A stretch of DNA of 64,000 nucleotides from assembly GCA_963839645.1 (NCBI GenBank), contig CAWIVZ010000008.1:1054001-1118000 (forward strand), read 5' to 3'. This document shows, piece by piece, positions 36,865 through 46,546 of this stretch; the stretch's first letter is position 1; every line of letters begins with the position of its first letter. The stretch is from PALSA-911 sp963839645 (GTDB lineage Bacteria; Pseudomonadota; Alphaproteobacteria; Acetobacterales; Acetobacteraceae). Position numbers and translations under genes: made by a program. Below the pieces are notes generated by a model. The model was not told the origin of the DNA. It saw nothing but the letters and a program-made list of their open reading frames with translations, and did no database searches.

Positions 36865-39474
36865 TCAGAACCGCTTTAGCAGCCGGTCGATGTAGTCCAG
36901 TTCCTCCTGCGGCCGGGAGCGGTCGGCGCCGCGGCGGCGGAGTTCTTCCTGGATTGCCTGGGCGCGTTGGCGTTCGCGTTCTTCCGGCACCCGCACATCG
37001 CTGCCTTCGTCGAACCCGCTGGTGCCCTCGCCCTGCTGGCGGCCGAACGGGTCCCGGTTGGCGCCGCGGCCGGGCGGCTTTCCGGCACGGCCGCCGGGAC
37101 CGTTCCCCGCCCCGCCGGGAGTGTTGCCCATCTGGTCGCCGTTCGAACCGTCGCCATCGCCGGGAACCTCCCCGACACCGCTCTGCCCGGGCCCGAACTT
37201 CCTGGCCATGGTCTGGCCCATTTCCCGCCCACCCTTCTGCAACGCCTCGATCGCGCGCTGCTCCGCGCCGGCGGCGGCGGGATCGGCGCCTTCGGCCAGC
37301 GCCTGTCCGGCATCGCGCATCGCGGTGTCGGCCTTCGACAGGCTGTCCGGCACGTTGCCGGTCAGGTCGCCGAATTGCTGCATCAACTCGCCAAGGGCCC
37401 GGCGCAGGGCCTGCTGCACCCGCTGATCCGCCTTGCGTTCCCCGTCCCGATCCGGCGCGGCTTCGCCCGGTTTTCCGGAGGGCCTTTCGGGCGGCCTGGC
37501 CTGGCTTCTCCCCTGAAATCCACTCTGGGCATGATCGAGCAGGCCGCCCTCGCGCGCGATCAGGTCCTGCACCGCGCCGACCTGCTGCTCACCGCGCTGG
37601 CGCTTTTCGGCGCGTTCCCTGGCGGCTTTGTGCGCCGCCTGGGCATTGGCGGACTGGCCGTTCTTCAGCTGGTCCAGCATCTCCTCCAGTTCGGCCATGC
37701 GCTGCCTGGCATCGTCCATCCGTCCTTCCCTGGCCGCCTCTCGCGCCGCTTCGGCCTTGCGGTCCATGTCGCGCTCGTCCAGCTGCATCGCCTGCGGGTC
37801 GATCTGCTCCCCGGGGTTGTCGCGCCGGGCCTGATCCAGCAGCGCCTGCAGGCGGTCGTGGATGGCCTGTTCCAGTTCCTGCAGCTTGCGGTCGAGATCG
37901 GCGCGGCTGGCCTGGTCGGGTTGGCTGGCGGCGCGGTCCATGGCGTCGCGCACCGCCTGGCGGGCGTTGTCCAGCGCGCGGGCGGTGCGCTCCGCCTGGC
38001 CGTCCTCCAGGTGGAGCGCCAGTTCCCACATCCGCTGCTGCGCCTCCGGCACGGCGGCGGCGTCACGGTTGCGCACCAGCGCGGAGTAGATGCCGGCCAG
38101 ATTGAGATAGGCGCCGAGGTCGCCATCGAACGCCTTCGGCGCCAGCAGCATTTCATCCAGCACGGCCAATGGCTGGTCGTGGTCGGCGGGGTGCAGGGTC
38201 AGGCCGCGGCGAAGCTGGATCAGCACGCGGGCGATCGGGTTCAGGAACGGCCGTTCCGGCAGGGTGAAGGTGACGTCGTCGCTTTCGCCGACCTGGCCCA
38301 GGGCATCGCGGACGATCAGCCGGGCGCGTACCGGCAGACCGGCCCAGGGATGGGCGGAAAGATCCTGCAACGCGACCCCGTGGGCCTTGGCCGGGCTGTC
38401 GCCGGGCAGGGGCAGGGTAAGCACCAGCGCCGCGGGCGGCGGGTCCACCGTCTCGCTCAGCACCAGGGAGGCCCCCAGCGAGACCACGCCATAATCGTCC
38501 TCCGCCCGCCAGGGCAGGCGCAGCTGGGGCGCACGCGCCGCCGGGCTGCGTATGGAAGGCCCCGGCGGCTCGGCCCAGACAACGCTTGGCGGACGATCGG
38601 CGATCACCGTCAGGTTCCAGGCCGCCAGGTCCCGGCCGTCATGGCGAACGGCCAGCCGGCCGCCGGCCTGCAGCTCCCGCTCGGCCTGGAAGCTGGATTT
38701 GTCGAGCGGCTGGAGCGGGGTTTCCGACGTGCCGAGGATCAGGCTTGGGGGATTGGCCTGCGCGGAAGCACCGCCGGTGACATTCACCGTCAGCCGCGAG
38801 CCAGCCGGCGCCGCGACGTCCGTATTCCCCGGTTTCAGGAACACCGGTGGCAGGCGGGTATAGGCCGGCGGCAGGATCCAGGCCTGGATCTCCACCCCCG
38901 GCGCCGGATCGGGGCGCGGCCAGGAGGGTGTCAGCGCCTGCGCCAGCAGCGACGGCGCGTCCAGCCCGGCGATGGCGAGGCAGGCAACCAGCGCCACCCC
39001 GAGCCCGGCGCGCAGCGCCCGTCGGTCGATGGCGGCCAGGCCTGGCCGCGGCAGGCCGACGCGCAGCCGGAGCACCTGTTGGCCGGCGCGCAGCAGATGC
39101 GTGTGCCAGAGCGCCGCCGCGACGGGGTCGTCGCCGGCAGGGCGGTCGGACAGGGCGGCCAGCGGGCGGTGCGACAGTCCGGACGCCCGCTCCAGCCGCC
39201 GGTCGGCCAAGATGTCGCCGGGCAACACGACGGACCGCGCGGCCCGCGCCAGCAGGACGAGGATGACAATGGCGAAGCCGCCCAGCAGCGCCAGGTGCAG
39301 CCAGGGCGGCAGCCGGCCGGGCAGGTCCAGCAGCGCCAGGCAGACGAACACCCCGGCCACGCCGAGCGGCGGCCATAGCGCGGGCCAAAGCTGCTCGAAC
39401 AGCAGCACCGCGCGGGCGGCGGCGCGGCGGGCAGCGCAGGCGGCGCAACAGGCCCTCGGGATCCGGTCCTGCAT
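36865..39474 (-). CDS. DUF4175/TIGR02302 family membrane protein
   Basis: This 869-residue protein has two or three hydrophobic N-terminal segments (LWPALWPPLGVAGVFVCLAL and LPPWLHLALLGGFAIVILVL, then GVALVACLAIAGL). A beta-rich middle region (residues about 170-430) is followed by a long charged coiled-coil region (residues about 500-640) and a Gly/Pro/Gln-rich tail ending EELDYIDRLLKRF. The family is confined to alphaproteobacteria and its role is unknown; it is nearly always next to lysA, as here (46 bp downstream). The size and domain order match TIGR02302. Confidence 0.9.
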   Translation of the reverse strand: MQDRIPRACCAACAARRAAARAVLLFEQLWPALWPPLGVAGVFVCLALLDLPGRLPPWLHLALLGGFAIVILVLLARAARSVVLPGDILADRRLERASGLSHRPLAALSDRPAGDDPVAAALWHTHLLRAGQQVLRLRVGLPRPGLAAIDRRALRAGLGVALVACLAIAGLDAPSLLAQALTPSWPRPDPAPGVEIQAWILPPAYTRLPPVFLKPGNTDVAAPAGSRLTVNVTGGASAQANPPSLILGTSETPLQPLDKSSFQAERELQAGGRLAVRHDGRDLAAWNLTVIADRPPSVVWAEPPGPSIRSPAARAPQLRLPWRAEDDYGVVSLGASLVLSETVDPPPAALVLTLPLPGDSPAKAHGVALQDLSAHPWAGLPVRARLIVRDALGQVGESDDVTFTLPERPFLNPIARVLIQLRRGLTLHPADHDQPLAVLDEMLLAPKAFDGDLGAYLNLAGIYSALVRNRDAAAVPEAQQRMWELALHLEDGQAERTARALDNARQAVRDAMDRAASQPDQASRADLDRKLQELEQAIHDRLQALLDQARRDNPGEQIDPQAMQLDERDMDRKAEAAREAAREGRMDDARQRMAELEEMLDQLKNGQSANAQAAHKAARERAEKRQRGEQQVGAVQDLIAREGGLLDHAQSGFQGRSQARPPERPSGKPGEAAPDRDGERKADQRVQQALRRALGELMQQFGDLTGNVPDSLSKADTAMRDAGQALAEGADPAAAGAEQRAIEALQKGGREMGQTMARKFGPGQSGVGEVPGDGDGSNGDQMGNTPGGAGNGPGGRAGKPPGRGANRDPFGRQQGEGTSGFDEGSDVRVPEERERQRAQAIQEELRRRGADRSRPQEELDYIDRLLKRF

Positions 39475-39520
39475 TGCCGCCTGTCTGGGTCATCCGATCC
39501 CCATCATTTCAGCCAATCCA

Positions 39521-40882
39521 TCACTTCAACCAGTCTGGCACGATCTCGGCCGCCCACAGATCCTCCAGCTTCTGGCGCCGGCGGATCACCGTGAAACCGT
39601 GCGGCCCCGCCGCCGGGTCCAGCATCGCCTCGGCCGCCAGCGGCCGGGCGTTATAGGTGGAACTCATCACCGCGCCGTAGGCGCCGGCATCCAGGATCGC
39701 CACCCGCGCGCCGGCGGCCAGCGGCGGCAGGAAGCGGTTGCGCGCGAAGGTGTCGCCGCTTTCGCAGACCGGGCCGACGACGTCGGCCGCGCCCGCCGGA
39801 TGCTGCGCGTCGACAGCCGAGAGCGGCACGATGCCGTGGAAGGCGTCATACATCGCCGGCCGGATCAGGTCGTTCATCGCCGCGTCCAGAACGACAAAGC
39901 GCGACCCGGCGGCCGGGTCGCCCACGCGCTTTTCCAGCACCACGCTCGACAGCAACACGCCGGCCGGTCCCACCAGCCAGCGCCCCGGCTCCACCATCAG
40001 CCGCAGGCCCAGATTATGCAGGCTGGCGCGGATCGCCCCGGCCAGCGCCGCGGGGTTGCCGCCCGGCTCGTCGGCATAGCCGATGCCGAGGCCGCCGCCG
40101 CAGTCCACGCTCTCCACCGTCAACCCGGCGGCGCGCAAGTCCTGCACCAGTTCGGCGATGCGCGCATAGGCGGCGCGATAGGGCGCGACCGAGAGGATCT
40201 GGCTGCCGATATGCACGGCGAGGCCCACGGGCCGGATGCCCGGCAGCGTCGCGGCGCGGGCATAGAGCGCGGCGGCGTCGGCATAGGCGATGCCGAACTT
40301 GTCGCGCGCCCGCCCGGTGCTGATCTTGGCATGGGTGCCGGCATCCACATCCGGGTTCACCCGCAGCGCCACGCGCGCGGTGCGCCCTGCCGCCGAGGCG
40401 ACGGCGGAGAGGATTTCAAGCTCCTCGGCGCTTTCCACGTTGATCTGCGAAATGCCTTCGGACAGCGCCAGGCCCAGTTCGGCGACGGTCTTGCCGACGC
40501 CGGAAAACACGATGTCGTCCGGCGCGATCCCGGCCAGCCTGGCCCGGCGCAACTCCCCCTCGCTGACCACGTCCGCCCCGGCGCCCTCGGCGCCGAGCAC
40601 GCGCAGCACCGCCAGATGGTCGTTGGCCTTCACCGCGTAATGCACCTGCGCGTCCAGCCCCGCCTGGTCGAGCGCGTGCGCCATGGCCCGGTAGCGGGCC
40701 CGCAGCGTGGGGGCGGAAATCACCCAGGTCGGCGTTCCCAGCGCATCGGCGACGGCGTTGAGCGGCACCCCGTCCATCAGCAATCCGTCCATGGCATGCA
40801 TGGACAGGTTGGGATGCGAGGCGATGAGGTCGGCAATTCCCGGTTCGGGCAGATCGGCGAGACGTGCGGTATGTGCGGCCAT
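39521..40882 (-). CDS. lysA: Diaminopimelate decarboxylase
   Basis: This 453-residue PLP enzyme makes L-lysine from meso-diaminopimelate. The PLP lysine is in DAQVHYAVKANDHLAVLRVL, the glycine-rich PLP-phosphate loop in VDCGGGLGIGYADEPGG, and the C-terminal active-site Cys in VGPVCESGDTFARNRFLP. These are the standard fold-III features. It starts with ATG at 40882 and stands 46 bp before the DUF4175 gene. In many alphaproteobacteria the upstream neighbours are lptM and argH on the same strand; here a plus-strand methyltransferase gene separates them. Confidence 0.97.
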   Translation of the reverse strand: MAAHTARLADLPEPGIADLIASHPNLSMHAMDGLLMDGVPLNAVADALGTPTWVISAPTLRARYRAMAHALDQAGLDAQVHYAVKANDHLAVLRVLGAEGAGADVVSEGELRRARLAGIAPDDIVFSGVGKTVAELGLALSEGISQINVESAEELEILSAVASAAGRTARVALRVNPDVDAGTHAKISTGRARDKFGIAYADAAALYARAATLPGIRPVGLAVHIGSQILSVAPYRAAYARIAELVQDLRAAGLTVESVDCGGGLGIGYADEPGGNPAALAGAIRASLHNLGLRLMVEPGRWLVGPAGVLLSSVVLEKRVGDPAAGSRFVVLDAAMNDLIRPAMYDAFHGIVPLSAVDAQHPAGAADVVGPVCESGDTFARNRFLPPLAAGARVAILDAGAYGAVMSSTYNARPLAAEAMLDPAAGPHGFTVIRRRQKLEDLWAAEIVPDWLK

Positions 40883-40957
40883 GGCGGCTAAGATAGGGTG
40901 TTTTTGGCCAGACTGAAATCAAAGAGCGCCATAAAACAGCGGTTCATCGGAGGCGAC

Positions 40958-41785
40958 ATGACGGAAGCGGAGTGGAAGCGGTCGAATCGCGCCAGTTGGG
41001 ACGAACTCGTCGGCGTCCACCTGGCGCCCGGCGGTTACGATCTGACGGATCTGCGCGCCGGCGCGGGCCGGATGAACGCGATCGAGGAGGCGGAACTCGG
41101 CCCGGTCGCGGGGTTGCGGGTGCTGCACCTGCAATGCCATTTCGGCCGCGACAGCCTGATCCTGGCGCAGCGCGGGGCGGACATCACGGGCCTCGATTTT
41201 TCCCCGCCGGCGATCGCGGCGGCCCGCGCCCTGGCCGACGAACTGGGCCTTGCCGGGCGGGCGCGCTTCGTGGAGGCGGATCTTTATGACGCGCCCGACG
41301 CGATCCCCGAGGCCGGCGGCTTCGACCTCGTCTACGTTACCTGGGGTGCGATCATCTGGCTGTCCGATATCCGGCGATGGGCAAGGATCGTGGCGTCCTT
41401 CCTGAAGCCGGGCGGGCGGCTCTATCTGGCAGAGGCGCATCCGGCGGCGCTGGTGCTCGACGACCTGGCGGCAACGGCGGACGGGATGCCCGGCTTCTAC
41501 GCGCCGTACTCCGCTGCCGCGCCGCTCGCCTATGAGATGACCCACGACTACATGAACGAGGCCGCGGCGCTGCGGAATACCAGGCAATATTCCTGGATCC
41601 ATCCGCTGGGCGAGGTGGTCACCGGCCTGATCGACGCCGGTCTGAGCCTGGACTGGCTGCACGAACACGATGCGGTCGCCTGGCGGATGTTCCGCTGCCT
41701 GCGGGAGGACGAGGCCGGATTGTTCCGGTGGCCCGGGCAGGCCTGGCTGCCGCTGGCATTCTCGCTGTCGGCAACACGGCGCTGA
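40958..41785 (+). CDS. Class I SAM-dependent methyltransferase
   Basis: This 275-residue Rossmann methyltransferase has the SAM motif I in GLRVLHLQCHFGRDSLILAQ, motif II in ADITGLDFSPPAIAAARAL, and acidic motif III with FVEADLYDAP and FDLVYVTWGAIIWLSD. The opening (MTEAEWKRSNRASWDELVGV) is a known subgroup start. The substrate is unknown. A good ribosome binding site (GGAGG) precedes the ATG. The gene is inserted on the opposite strand in the argH-lptM-lysA block, so it converges on lptM and diverges from lysA over about 75 bp. Confidence 0.88.
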   Translation: MTEAEWKRSNRASWDELVGVHLAPGGYDLTDLRAGAGRMNAIEEAELGPVAGLRVLHLQCHFGRDSLILAQRGADITGLDFSPPAIAAARALADELGLAGRARFVEADLYDAPDAIPEAGGFDLVYVTWGAIIWLSDIRRWARIVASFLKPGGRLYLAEAHPAALVLDDLAATADGMPGFYAPYSAAAPLAYEMTHDYMNEAAALRNTRQYSWIHPLGEVVTGLIDAGLSLDWLHEHDAVAWRMFRCLREDEAGLFRWPGQAWLPLAFSLSATRR

Positions 41786-41820
41786 GGTTATCGTCTCGTT
41801 GCGATCTATCGGTTACCCGT

Positions 41821-41841
41821 TCCGCCGCCCCGATCGGCGGA
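41821..41841. terminator. Possible bidirectional terminator hairpin
   Basis: TCCGCCG pairs with CGGCGGA around a seven-base loop between the converging methyltransferase and lptM genes. Flanking GGTTACCCG and CCCGGTTAC extend the symmetry. There is no long T run, so it may end transcription only partially. Confidence 0.5.
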
Positions 41842-41846
41842 CCCGG

Positions 41847-42005
41847 TTACGGCTCCGCCGGCGGCGGTGCCGGGAACGGCTCGGGCTTCGGATAGCCCAT
41901 GGGATAGATGATCTTGTCCGGCGGCCCGGGCGGGCTCGGCGGGCCTTTCTTGCCGCAGGCGCCGAGCGCCAGGGCCAGCGCGAGCAGCAGCAGCGCCGGC
42001 CTCAT
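41847..42005 (-). CDS. lptM: LptM-like small lipoprotein
   Basis: This 52-residue protein is a signal peptide (MRPALLLLALALALGACG, lipobox LGAC with Cys at 17) followed by GKKGPPSPPGPPDKIIYP and a Pro-rich tail. The start LLLLALALALGACGKKGP is diagnostic of the LptM (YifL) family, which stabilises the LPS transport protein LptD. It overlaps the argH stop by four bases (ATGA), matching the conserved argH-lptM pair, though the normal next gene lysA is separated here by the methyltransferase gene. Confidence 0.9.
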   Translation of the reverse strand: MRPALLLLALALALGACGKKGPPSPPGPPDKIIYPMGYPKPEPFPAPPPAEP

Positions 42006-43452
42006 CCCAGCTGCTCCAGCCAGCGCGCGGCCTGCGCGGCCACGTTCGCCGGCGCGGTGCCGCCGTAGCTGAGCCGCGAGGCGACCGAGGCCTCCACCGT
42101 CAGCACCGAATAGACATCCATGCCGATGCCCGGTTCGACCGCCTGCATCTCCGCCAGCGACAGATCCGCCAGATCGACCCCCTTGGCCTCGGCCACGGCC
42201 ACCAGACGGCCGGTCACGTGATGGGCGGTGCGGAACGGCAGTTTCAGCACCCGCACCAGCCAGTCCGCCAGATCGGTGGCGGTAGCGAACCCCGAGCCCG
42301 CGAACTGGCGCATGCGCTGCGGTGTTCGCGGTCATGTCGCGCACCATCCCGGCGGTGGCGGCGAGCACCAGCGTCCAGGCCTCGGCGGCGTCGAACACCG
42401 GTTCCTTGTCCTCCTGCATGTCCTTGGCATAGGCCAGGGGCAGGCCCTTCATCACCGTCAGCAGGCCGACCAGGCGATCCGTTGATCCGGCCGGTCTTGG
42501 CGCGCACCAGCTCGGCGGCGTCCGGGTTGCGCTTCTGCGGCATGATCGAGCTGCCGGTGGTGAAGGCGTCGGTCAGCCGGATGAAGCGATACGGCGCGCT
42601 GCACCAGATCACGATCTCCTCGGCGAAGCGCGACAGGTGCATCGCCGAGATCGCGGCGGCGGAGAGGAACTCCAGGGCGAAATCCCGGTCCGACACCGCA
42701 TCCAGCGAATTGGCCGTCGGCCGGTCGAAGCCGAGCCGTCGGCTGGTCATCTCCCGGTCGATCGGGAAACTGGTGCCGGCGAGCGCCGCCGAGCCCAGCG
42801 GGTTCTCGTTCAGCCGCGCCCGGCAATCGGCGAGGCGGCCGCGGTCGCGGTTCAGCATCTCCACATAGGCCAGCAGATGGTGCCCGAAGGTCACCGGCTG
42901 GGCGGTCTGCAGATGGGTGAAGCCGGGCATCGGGTCGGAGGCATGCGCCTGGGCCTGTTCGGCCAGGCAGCGCATCAGGTCCTCGATCTGGGCGGTGATG
43001 CCGTCGATGGCGTCGCGCACCCAGAGGCGGAAATCGGTCGCCACCTGGTCGTTGCGGCTGCGCGCGGTGTGCAGCCGCTTGCCGGCCTCGCCGATGCGCT
43101 CGGTCAGCCGCGCCTCGATGTTCATGTGGATGTCCTCGAGCGCCTGCTCGAAGGGGAACCGGCCCGCCTCGATCTCCGCCGCGATGCCTTCCAGCCCGGT
43201 GCGGATGGCGGCCTCGTCCTCGGCGGAGATCAGGCCGATATGCGCGAGCATGGCGGCATGCGCGAGCGAGCCGCGAATATCCTGGCGCCAGAGCTTGCGG
43301 TCGAAGCCGATCGAGGCATTTATCTCCTGCATGATCACCGACGGACCCGCGGCGAAGCGCCCGCCCCACTGGACGTTCGCAGCCGCGTTGCGCCTGTCTT
43401 CGTTCGGGACGGGGTTCGGGGTGTCGTTCAATTCGGTCGTCTTTCCAGGCAA
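42002..43452 (-). CDS. argH: Argininosuccinate lyase, two frameshifts
   Basis: This enzyme of the fumarase/aspartase superfamily splits argininosuccinate into arginine and fumarate. Early motifs are WGGRFAAGPSVIMQEINASI and HTARSRNDQVATDFRLWVRD, and the signature SSIMPQKRNPDAAELVRAKT is intact. An extra base at 42473-42474 diverts the frame after GRINGS; the second frame supplies LLTVMKGLPLAYAKDMQEDK. An extra G at 42319 then shifts to the frame ending RMRQFAGSGFATATDLADWL. Removing both gives about 482 residues, the normal length, with a stop that overlaps lptM. The start is a TTG at 43452 (alternative 43431). argH is needed for arginine synthesis, so real inactivation is unlikely. Confidence 0.92.
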
Positions 43453-43464
43453 AGGTTTTGCAGA

Positions 43465-44022
43465 ATGTTGATGTCTCGCCGGCGTGTCGTGGCAACCGGA
43501 CTGGCGGGCGGGACCCTAGCGTTGGGGCTGCCCGCGCGCAAACCTTTCGCCGCCGAGCGTCTGCCGGAACTGGCCAGCGTGCTGACCCCGACCGACCCGC
43601 CGGTGGCGCCGGCGCCGATCACCTTCGTCGACAAGAACGGCACCCCGCATCAACTGGCGGAGTTCCTCGGCCACGGCATGGTGATCAATCTCTGGGCCAC
43701 CTGGTGCGTGCCCTGCGTGGCGGAAATGCCCGCCCTGGCGGCGCTGGCGCGGACGCTGGCGCCGGACGATATCGCGGTCATGCCGCTGTCGTCCGACCGC
43801 GGCGGGCTGACCAAGGTGCAGACCTTCTTCGACGAACACCAAATTTCCGGCCTGCCGATCCTGCTGGATCCCAAGGGCTCGGCCGGAGAGGCCTGGGGGG
43901 CGCGGGGCATCCCGACCACCCTGATCATCGACCGCCTCGGCCGCGAACGGGCGCGGGCCGAGGGCGCGGCCAATTGGGCGACGCCGGCGGCGGCGGAGCT
44001 GATCCGCAAGCTGGTGGCGTAG
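43465..44022 (+). CDS. tlpA: TlpA-like thiol:disulfide oxidoreductase
   Basis: This protein of about 185 residues has an N-terminal signal (MSRRRVVATGLAGGTLALGL, a Tat-like RRR) and a thioredoxin fold with the redox motif WATWCVPCVAEMPALAAL and a cis-Pro region GIPTTLIIDRLG. TlpA-like proteins keep cysteines reduced in the periplasm, often for cytochrome c oxidase assembly. Its ATG at 43465 is only 12 bp from the argH start on the other strand, so the two genes share a very compact divergent promoter. It ends 15 bp before the converging liv operon. Confidence 0.9.
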   Translation: MLMSRRRVVATGLAGGTLALGLPARKPFAAERLPELASVLTPTDPPVAPAPITFVDKNGTPHQLAEFLGHGMVINLWATWCVPCVAEMPALAALARTLAPDDIAVMPLSSDRGGLTKVQTFFDEHQISGLPILLDPKGSAGEAWGARGIPTTLIIDRLGRERARAEGAANWATPAAAELIRKLVA

Positions 44023-44037
44023 GGCGGAACCCGGCCT

Positions 44038-46546
44038 TTACACGGCCTCGCTAACCTGCACCACGCCCAACAGCCGCGCCTGCAAGGCCGTGTCCTCCTC
44101 CAGCGCCCGGGCGCTGCCCTCGTAGGCCACCTGCCCGTTCACCAGCACATAGGCGCGGTCCACCAGCGGCAGCACGGTCTCGGCATGGTGCTCCACGATC
44201 ACCATCGCCACCTTGCCGCGCAGGCGCACCAGCGCATCCATCACTTCCTTGACGATGGCCGGCGCCAGGCCCTCGAACGGCTCATCGAGCAGGATCAGCC
44301 GTGCCGGCACCATCAGCGCACGGGCGATGGCCAGCATCTGGCGCTCGCCGCCCGACAGGCTTTCCGCCTTGGAACGCTGCAGGATGCGCAGCTTGGGGAA
44401 GATCTCGTAGATCTCGTCGAGCGAAGCGCCGCCGGGGCGTTGGGCGATGCGCAGATTGTCCAGCGTCGTCAGGTTGGGGAACAGCCGCCGCCCCTCGGGC
44501 ACCAGGGAGATGCCCGCCTGGTTGATCTCGTAGCTCTTGGCGTTGGTGATGTCCTTGCCGTCCAGCGTCAGACTGCCGCCACTGACGCGCACGGTGCCGG
44601 TGATGGCACGCAGCGTGGTGGTCTTGCCGACGCCGTTGCGCCCGAGCAGGGCCACGGCCTCGCCCTCATGCACGGTCAGCGACAGGCCTTCCAGCACGAC
44701 GCTGCCGGCGTAGCCCGCGCTCAGGTTGTCCAGCACGAGCACCGGCCTGCCGGCGGCGTGCTGGCGGGCCTCGGCATCCGAGGGGGCCGGCGGGGTGATG
44801 ATGCGCTCGGTGCCCAGATAGGCGGCGATCACGTCGGGATTGCCCGCGACCTCGGCCGGCTTGCCGTCGGCGATGACACGGCCCTGATGCAGCACGGTGA
44901 TGCGGTCCGACAGCGCCAGAACCCGGTCGATGTCGTGCTCGATCAGCAGCACCGCGTGGGTTTCGGCCAGCTGGCGGATCAGCGCGCTGACCACCACCCG
45001 GTCCGCCTCGGCAAGCCCGGCCAGCGGCTCGTCCAGCAGCAGCAGCTTGGCGTCGGTGGCGAGCGAGATGGCGATTTCCAGCAGCCGCTGCTCGCCGTGT
45101 GACAGGTTGGCGCAGGGCTCGGCGGCCCGGTCCTGCAAGCCGACCGCCGCCAGCAGCGACCAGGCGCGGGCGTTCAGGTCCTCATATTCATACGCATCGC
45201 GCCACAGGCCGTGGCTGCGCTTTTTGTATTTCCTGGGCCTGCACCGCCACGCGCACGTTCTCGAACGCGGTCAGGGTGCGGAACACGCTGAGGATCTGAA
45301 ACGAGCGCGACAGGCCGAGGCGGATGCGCCGGTGGATCGGCAGGTGCGTGATGTCGTGGCCGTCGAATTCGATCCGGCCGGCATCCGGGCGGTGAATGCC
45401 GGTCATCATGTTGAAGAACGTGGTCTTCCCCGCCCCGTTCGGGCCGATCAGGCTGTGCAGGCGAAACGGATGCACCTCCAGGTTCACATCCCCAGCGACC
45501 ACCAGGGAGCCGAAGCGCTTCTGCAGGCCGGAAACGGTCAGCACCGGCTTGCCTGCCTGCAGATGGGCGCCGCCGCCGCGGAACGGCTCGATCACCGCCG
45601 GACGGGGGGGAATGCCGCGCCGGGTCAGGGTCCAGTCGTCCCGCCCGATCAGCCGGAAGAACAGGCCCTGGACGCCCTCGGGCGAGGCGAGCGCGAACAC
45701 GATCACGATCGGCGCGAAGATCAGCCACCAGCTTTCGGTGACCGCGGACAGGCGGTCTTCCAGCAGGATGAAGGCGATGGCGCCCCATAGCGGGCCGAGG
45801 AAGTGATGCACGCCGCCCAGCACCGTCATCAGCAGGCTGTCGCCGGCATGCTGCCAGCTGAGATTGTCGGCATAGGCGCCGTTCAGCATCAGCGCCAGCA
45901 GGCCGCCGGCATAGCCGACCACGCCGCCCATCAGCACGAAGGCGACGAACTTCACCCAGAACGGGTCGTAGCCCAGGCTCTGCACCCGCTGTTCATTGTC
46001 GCGCAACGCCTGCAGCACCCGGCCGAACGGGGCATGCGCGATGCGCCAGAGGATGTACATCGCGCCGGCCACGGTCAGCACGGTGAAGGCGTGGAACACC
46101 CAGGCATTGGCGAGCCAGGTCCGCTGCACGCCCTGCAGGCCGTTCTCGCCGCCGGTGACGTCGGTCCATTTGAACGCGATCTCGAAGGCGATCTGGGAGA
46201 ACGCCAGCGTCAGCAGCGAGAAATACAGGCCGCGCCGGCGCAGGATGATCAGTGCGATGACCGCGGCCAGCGCCAGCGAGAACAGCACCGAGAAAACCAG
46301 CGCCACGATCTCGTTGCCGACGAAACGCAGCATGGCGATGGCCACGGCGTAGCTGGCGCAGCCGAAGAACACCGAGGCGCCGAACGGCACCAGGCCGGTA
46401 TAGCCGACCAGCAGGTTCACCCCCGCCCCGTACAGCGTGTAGATGGCAATCTGCGTGATCAGGGAAATCGGCGCGCCGATCGCCTGCCAGACCGCCGTCA
46501 GGATGGCCAGGACAAGAACGATCAGCCAAACGGGCTGGCGCATCAT
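44038..46546 (-). CDS. Fused LivM-LivG-LivF branched-chain amino acid ABC transporter protein, one frameshift
   Basis: One frame encodes a LivM permease (about residues 1-300: LITQIAIYTLYGAGVNLLVG, then the EAA-type loop VLQALRDNEQRVQSLGYDPF). It reads on through a linker into a LivG ATPase (Walker A SLIGPNGAGKTTFFNMMTGI). After one extra base at about 45215-45225 it continues with the LivG signature (CANLSHGEQRLLEIA) and Walker B (KLLLLDEPLAGL). It then passes through a Pro-rich linker into LivF (Walker A LLGRNGVGKTTTLRAITG, signature ESLSGGERQMLAIARALM). Corrected length is about 835 residues. LivM-LivG fusions are known, but a single LivMGF chain is unusual. It imports leucine-type amino acids or amides with LivH and LivK upstream. 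Confidence 0.87.
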
